64,000 nt of DNA from Coriaria nepalensis. Lineage: Eukaryota > Streptophyta > Magnoliopsida > Cucurbitales > Coriariaceae. The translations under genes and the position numbers were made by a program. Positions within the stretch are counted from its first letter, which is position 1. The number at the start of each line of letters is the position of its first letter. This document shows, piece by piece, positions 59,170-64,000 of this stretch. Under the pieces are notes generated by a model. That model worked only from the letters and a program-made list of their open reading frames with translations. It was not told where the DNA came from and did not search any database. The DNA lies in contig CP114484.1 in NCBI GenBank assembly GCA_027186245.1, positions 3,050,501 through 3,114,500 on the forward strand, read 5' to 3'.

Positions 59170-62100
59170 TCTCGCTATCAAATGGCGATCAAATTACATA
59201 CAACGAAAGCGGCTTCATGAAAAAACGACGGATGTTGATTCTTCCTCTAGCAATGGAATTTTGATTCTCCTAGGGTTTGGGGAAAAGAAAATAATAGGGG
59301 GTAAATTGAGCAAGAGATCCAAACTCTGAAGGGAAGATTAGCAGAGATTCTTTGTTAAATTTCTTTTTCCCTCTTTTCTGTTATTTTTGGACGTCAGAGT
59401 GGAGCTTTTGAGCGAGATTGTCGGATTAGATATATACATGCTGCAAATTTATACTTCAATTGTTTGCGGCTTTTTTTAATGTGACGACGTGTCGTTTTAC
59501 TGATTTGGCGGGAAAAGTTTTTCGAGTTTTTTGGAATTAGACCGTGTATATTACATAACATCCGCCACGGGTCAGAAGGTTCAATACAGTCCCAAAAAAA
59601 AAAAAAAAAAAACCAAAACTTCACAATAGTAGGCTCAAGTTTGACCTGGCCCCTATAAATGAACCGGGGGGAAGAATCGAAGATAAATATATACAAAGGA
59701 AATTAGAGATTAAATTTAAATAATAATAATTTAGAAAAATGAAAAAAGTTAATTTAGATTAATCAAAGGATTGTTTAAGAAATTATAATTTATTTTTGTA
59801 AATTTATGGGGATGTGGATTAATAGTTAAGAACATGTTGAAAAAATTGAGGTTAATAATAATTTTAATTTGAGTGTTGTTGCGCAATGACCCAAATCAAG
59901 TTAGTTTAGCTTTCTTCCTTTTAATTGATTTCTCAGAAAAAAAAAAAAAAAAAAAACTAAATCGATTAGATTGGTTTTCATAAAGAAATCAAATTGATTT
60001 CATCGGCTTCTCGTGAAGAAATCAAATAGTTTTCATTAATCCTTTTGCAAGAGAACGGATCAATTTTGTTTCATTTTTTGTTCTCAAGAAATTAGATTGT
60101 TCTTTTTTTTTTTTTTTTTTTCACCGGAGGTTGTCTAGGAATGATTTAGAAAAATAAAAATTAATTTTCTAACTAATGGGTTGGGTCGTAATTAATAGTT
60201 AGGAACTGATCTGTTTAAAAAATCATGGGTGAATTATAATTTTGGTTTGAGTTTTAAGTTTTCTTATAGTTATAAAAAAATTTTGGTATTCATTATAACT
60301 CAAATCTAATTTGGGTATTCCTTATAATTAGAAAATATTTTGGGGTTTATTATAATTTTAGAGTTTTATCCCTACATAGACTTTGCTAATTTTTTAGTCC
60401 TCATATAATTCAAATGAGATTATTTTATTCTAAGATTGAATTTTAGACAACGGTGATGACGTGACATGTTCACATAATATGTCACATCATTCAAAAAAAT
60501 ATTTATTATTTTTTCATTATTAATCGTTCACTATTTCTACTTTTCACACTATTAATTTATTATTTTATTTTTATAAGCCAAAATCTCTTTTGTCTTGAAA
60601 AGATTAGGGGGAAAAAAAATGAAACCATGTTCGATTTCTAGGAAAAAATTGGATCGAAATAATTCAGCTTCTTTGTAAAAAAAAAATCGCTTATAATAAT
60701 TTAATTTTTTTCGCGAGATATTCAAATTGAATCAAGTCTGAGAAATCAGATAACATAGGTTCGATATGATTTTTTTTTTCTTCAAGATTCTAGTTCAAGA
60801 AAACATGCTTAACGAAGAAGATAAACCAGATCGATCTTATTCAATTCTTCCCGAGGAAGAGCGAAATCGATCTGATCGGATTTTTCATGAAGATTCAATT
60901 CAATTTGGATATATCACAAAGAAATCCGATCATTTCAAATATTTTTCTTGCACAAAAGTGGAATTATTTCAATTTTTTCTCGAGAAATCGAACTGTGTTT
61001 CTTTTTTTTTTTTTTTATAGAATTTTTTCATTTAAAAAAAAGAAAAAAATTAAATTAATTGTGGAGAACAATTGAAACAATAAAAAATTAAGAATGAAAG
61101 AACAGTAAATATAATTTTATAATGATGGGCATGCTTTGTCAATACGGTTATTTGAAATACGATCATATGGACTAAAAAAATCTCATTTGGAATAGGTATT
61201 AACTAAAAAGTTCGTCGAAAATTATATATACACAAAAAAAATGAACTAACCCTATAATATATGTGAAATTTTGGGGATTAATCATAATTTCTTATTATTG
61301 ATGAGGAGAATTTTGAGAATTTGTATTTTGATTATGAGCGGATCAACTCATTCAATATAACCGTCTAAAATTTGGAAACTTTTTCCCATCAAGAGTATGA
61401 TTAGTTAGTTTGACCTCTAAACAAAGTTGTTGCTTTAAAATAAGTTAACGACAAGATTCAAGGTGAAAAAGGAGTTTTTAGCATAGTAACAACTTCTCAG
61501 ATCCTGAGATTGGTTTGCTCCTCTCGTCGATTTAAGTATCTAACTTCACAGTTGTATTACACATGAGAGAGGGAATAAATCATATCACTAATTATTGTCA
61601 GAGATCATAGAATAATATATTGGGATTCAGAAAACAGCATCAACTATTCGGATATGCTTTCTATATGAAAGGACTAATTGTAAAGAGTCTAGATTACTAG
61701 AAATTCATTCTAGACGAAGCCTATAAATACAACTGCTTTTCTAGTATGAGGGACGCACACTTTTCCACCATATCATGACAGACATTGTATTTCCCTACCA
61801 GTGAATGGTTATACCATCAGAGGGAGTTTACCGATCGAACCATGACATTAACCCGTGTTTTGTTTTGCAGATAAGAACACAAGAAGTTGTTTCTAACTAG
61901 AAGCGTGGTTATTATAGACATACTATTGGAGGACCAAATTTTACACCTAGAATCATTATAAAAACATTAGAAATAGAAACAAGCTATGTACATAAATTCT
62001 ATAATATTTTATATTACGACTCAGATTTCTTTAAAAAAAAAAAAATATCAGGGAATAAGACCATATATAAGTACATAAAATTTTAATTTAAAAATTAAGA

Positions 62101-63012
62101 ATATAAGTATAATTTTCAAAAATCAGTGCTATGGCTTCTGGCTTCTAACGCTATAATTAGATCCGCCGTTGGACAAGTATAGTACTGTAAATTGATACTA
62201 ACCATGCATGTGGTTTTATAATTTATCTGATCTAGCTGTTTATATCTATCGTCAATAATGAAAATTAGAAATCATATGTTGAAGAAATGAAATCATGTGT
62301 TGTATGAATTATGTTTGTCAATATCTTGATTCTTGACCTATCGATCGCCTGTTCACTAATTTGGTCGATCTGATATATATATATATCAAATTGGGTCCTT
62401 AGGTTTTACAGAAGTGATATTTGCTAGGAATTCGAAAATTCAGTGGGGATGAATCGATTACTCATGAATGTGCCCGACATACTAGTAATCAGTAGAAGCT
62501 CAAACACTACCACTGAGGACAAATTCCCATTAATGATTCTTTGTTTCCATGCACGGCATGCATGAATTCATCTCTCGATCGGCACATGCAATGGTGGTAG
62601 ATTAACCTAACATGTTCCCATACTACATGAATGGCCATTAATCAGTACAATATATAATTTATACGTACTTTTTTCTTAAAATGAGAAAACTAAGTTTAAG
62701 TCTATTTAGCAGTTAATTGAATATGGAAATTAGCTTTCGTAAGTATAGAAGAAAAGTCTATTGTATATTTAATTTTAATAATGTAAATTATAAATTTAAG
62801 AAAATCATTATAATCATCTCAAAAAACTTATTTTCTTATATTAATGACAAAAAACTTATTTTGATAAATTAAACATAGTTTTTATTAGAAACATCTAAAT
62901 ACTATTACTTTGGTGTCCATACAAAAATAAGAGAGAAAATTACAATTTTTATGTTGATACAATTTTTATTTTATTTTATTTCAATTGGATCAGTATTTTC
63001 AATTACTTTGGT
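59170..63012. other. Repeat-rich intergenic region
   Basis: Contains the former VAMP promoter side, then AT-rich DNA with many poly-A/T tracts (59586-59610, 59938-59958, 60103-60121). From 59880 to 60980 the words gaagaaatcaaat, gaaatcaaattgatttc and close forms recur, suggesting a worn internal repeat. ORFs at 60766-61075 are AT-driven with poly-F ends and have no family similarity. No gene is identified. Confidence 0.45.
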
Positions 63013-63159
63013 ATGAGAAATCCGATTTTTGTGGGTGACGGTGCTTCTGGTCGGAACGGTTGGGTTTCTCAGGTCCAGAGAATGGAGGAGTGGAAGAAGA
63101 AAATAGATAAACAGCTTCGGGTGGCAGATGAGTATCAAGAAGAAGAGGAGGCAAAATAA
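63013..63159 (+). CDS. Unidentified 48-codon ORF, possible gene fragment
   Basis: ATG to TAA encodes 48 residues beginning MRNPIFVGDGASGRNG. The rest is highly charged and probably helical (RMEEWKKKIDKQLRVADEY) and ends in an acidic run. Base composition (GC-richer, gg-rich) stands out sharply from the surrounding AT-rich DNA, as an exon or captured gene piece would. I cannot assign a family. It may be a small gene, a terminal exon of a gene lying outside what I can read, or a pseudogene fragment carried by a transposon. Confidence 0.35.
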   Translation: MRNPIFVGDGASGRNGWVSQVQRMEEWKKKIDKQLRVADEYQEEEEAK

Positions 63160-64000
63160 TGAATTTTTTTTTTACTATTTCAAAAACGATTCGTCATTTA
63201 AACCTAATTAGAGCATATTAAATCCATCACTTTCCCATAATTACGTGAAATGTCATTTCTTAGGCATGCTGAGAGCATTCACGTTATCTTATTTATATAT
63301 ATATATATATTTTTTAAATTTAACTTAATTTTAATTAATATGATATTTTAATTAATAATTTTTAAACTCTATTAGCTAGGTTAAATATTTTTATTTTCTT
63401 TTACTATATTCGATCGGATGCAGACTTGACGCGTGGGCAAAGTTGTCACCGACTCACCCGCCACCCGAACTGGCATGTTGGGTGAAATATTGGACGCCAA
63501 GTCCACACACATCCATCCACCGTGATGTTTTAAATTGTCGTGCAGGTTGGTTTCGGGTTGAGTGAGGTCGGGTGACAGGAGTTTCGGTCTACTTGCACGG
63601 CTAGTCCTGATTACGGTCCAAGAGTGTTGAAAGTAAAACGAGAGAGAGAGGGGGAGAGAGAAATATATCCATCAATATATTAGAGGATGAGGAAACCAAT
63701 TAAAGAAAGGAATATATATATTCGCGACAGAAGAATACAAAGAACAATACAGCTACAAGTTATTGATTAATTGATTATTATTATCATCAAGGAGAAGAAC
63801 AATGACCGATCGATGTGGATCCATCTTCTTCTTTGCCAGAAGGTCAAAATATAAATTATTCACGTATTGAGATAGACTTATACATCACTTCTTCCATCCT
63901 CTTCACTCTGTCTTCTCTGTACTTCACGTGTTGCCTTTGCCTACCTGTATTCTTCACATCTTTTCATAATTACCCCATCCATATGCATATGCATGCTTCA
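63160..64000. other. Intergenic sequence at the window end
   Basis: Contains the element fragment at 63424-63600, a GA run at 63636-63658, and AT-rich DNA. No gene is recognised. Confidence 0.45.
63424..63600. mobile_element. Fragment related to the 42-kb terminal-inverted-repeat element
   Basis: The words ggcatgttgggtg, caagtccac, atccatccacc and gttttaaatt occur in the same order and spacing as in 42395-42470 (ggcatgttgggtg, caagtccac, cgttttaaatt). Outer ends of the element are not recognisable here. It is probably a second, older or truncated family member. Confidence 0.65.

Noticed and set aside
60766..61075. Two overlapping ORFs near 60.9 kb
   Set aside because: AT-driven, ending in poly-F/K runs, with no domain or splice support.
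1..64000. CRISPR arrays, bacterial-type operons, rRNA or tRNA genes
   Set aside because: No regularly spaced repeats or tRNA-like cloverleaf sequence was noticed; gene structure is entirely plant nuclear.

Overview
The window is nuclear DNA of a flowering plant, most likely a eudicot. The genes carry many short GT-AG introns, the spacers are AT-rich and full of simple repeats, and the proteins belong to plant-specific families. I cannot name the species from sequence alone. Exon boundaries were set by eye from splice signals, reading phase and known family sequence. Every gene model listed as intact reads through in frame.

Layout. 1.8-4.0 kb (+): type-B monogalactosyldiacylglycerol synthase (MGD2/MGD3 type). 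5.5-7.7 kb (-) and 15.7-18.1 kb (-): two paralogous EamA/SLC35F5-like membrane transporters with the same eight-exon structure, separated by about 8 kb of repeat-rich DNA. 19.7-20.5 kb: a transposon-like unit with about 159-bp inverted-repeat arms. 21.0-24.4 kb (+): a purple acid phosphatase pseudogene. 25.4-27.9 kb (-): a CRCK3-like receptor-like kinase. 28.8-34.0 kb (-): a full-length but dead Ty3/gypsy retrotransposon with LTRs, a 5-bp target duplication, a primer-binding site and a polypurine tract. 35.3-41.5 kb (+): sucrose-phosphate synthase, family A. 42.0-42.5 kb: a small terminal-inverted-repeat element, with a relative near 63.4 kb. 44.3-46.2 kb (+): a GT47 exostosin-family glycosyltransferase. 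47.8-52.8 kb (+): an ANTH/AP180-type clathrin assembly protein. 55.2-57.9 kb (+): a BSD-domain protein. 58.4-59.2 kb (-): a broken VAMP71-type R-SNARE. 59.2-64 kb: repeat-rich spacer with one 48-codon ORF that I cannot identify.

The genes do not form an operon or an obvious pathway cluster. Their roles are the usual scattered ones of a plant chromosome: galactolipid and sucrose synthesis, cell-wall or Golgi glycosylation, endocytosis, immune or kinase signalling, and transport. I found no new multi-gene system. The points most worth a second look are two GC-AG introns, the tandem transporter pair, the two pseudogenes with identifiable lesions, the retrotransposon with both protease and reverse-transcriptase active sites lost, a membrane anchor encoded by a CTT microsatellite, and three families of non-autonomous repeat elements.
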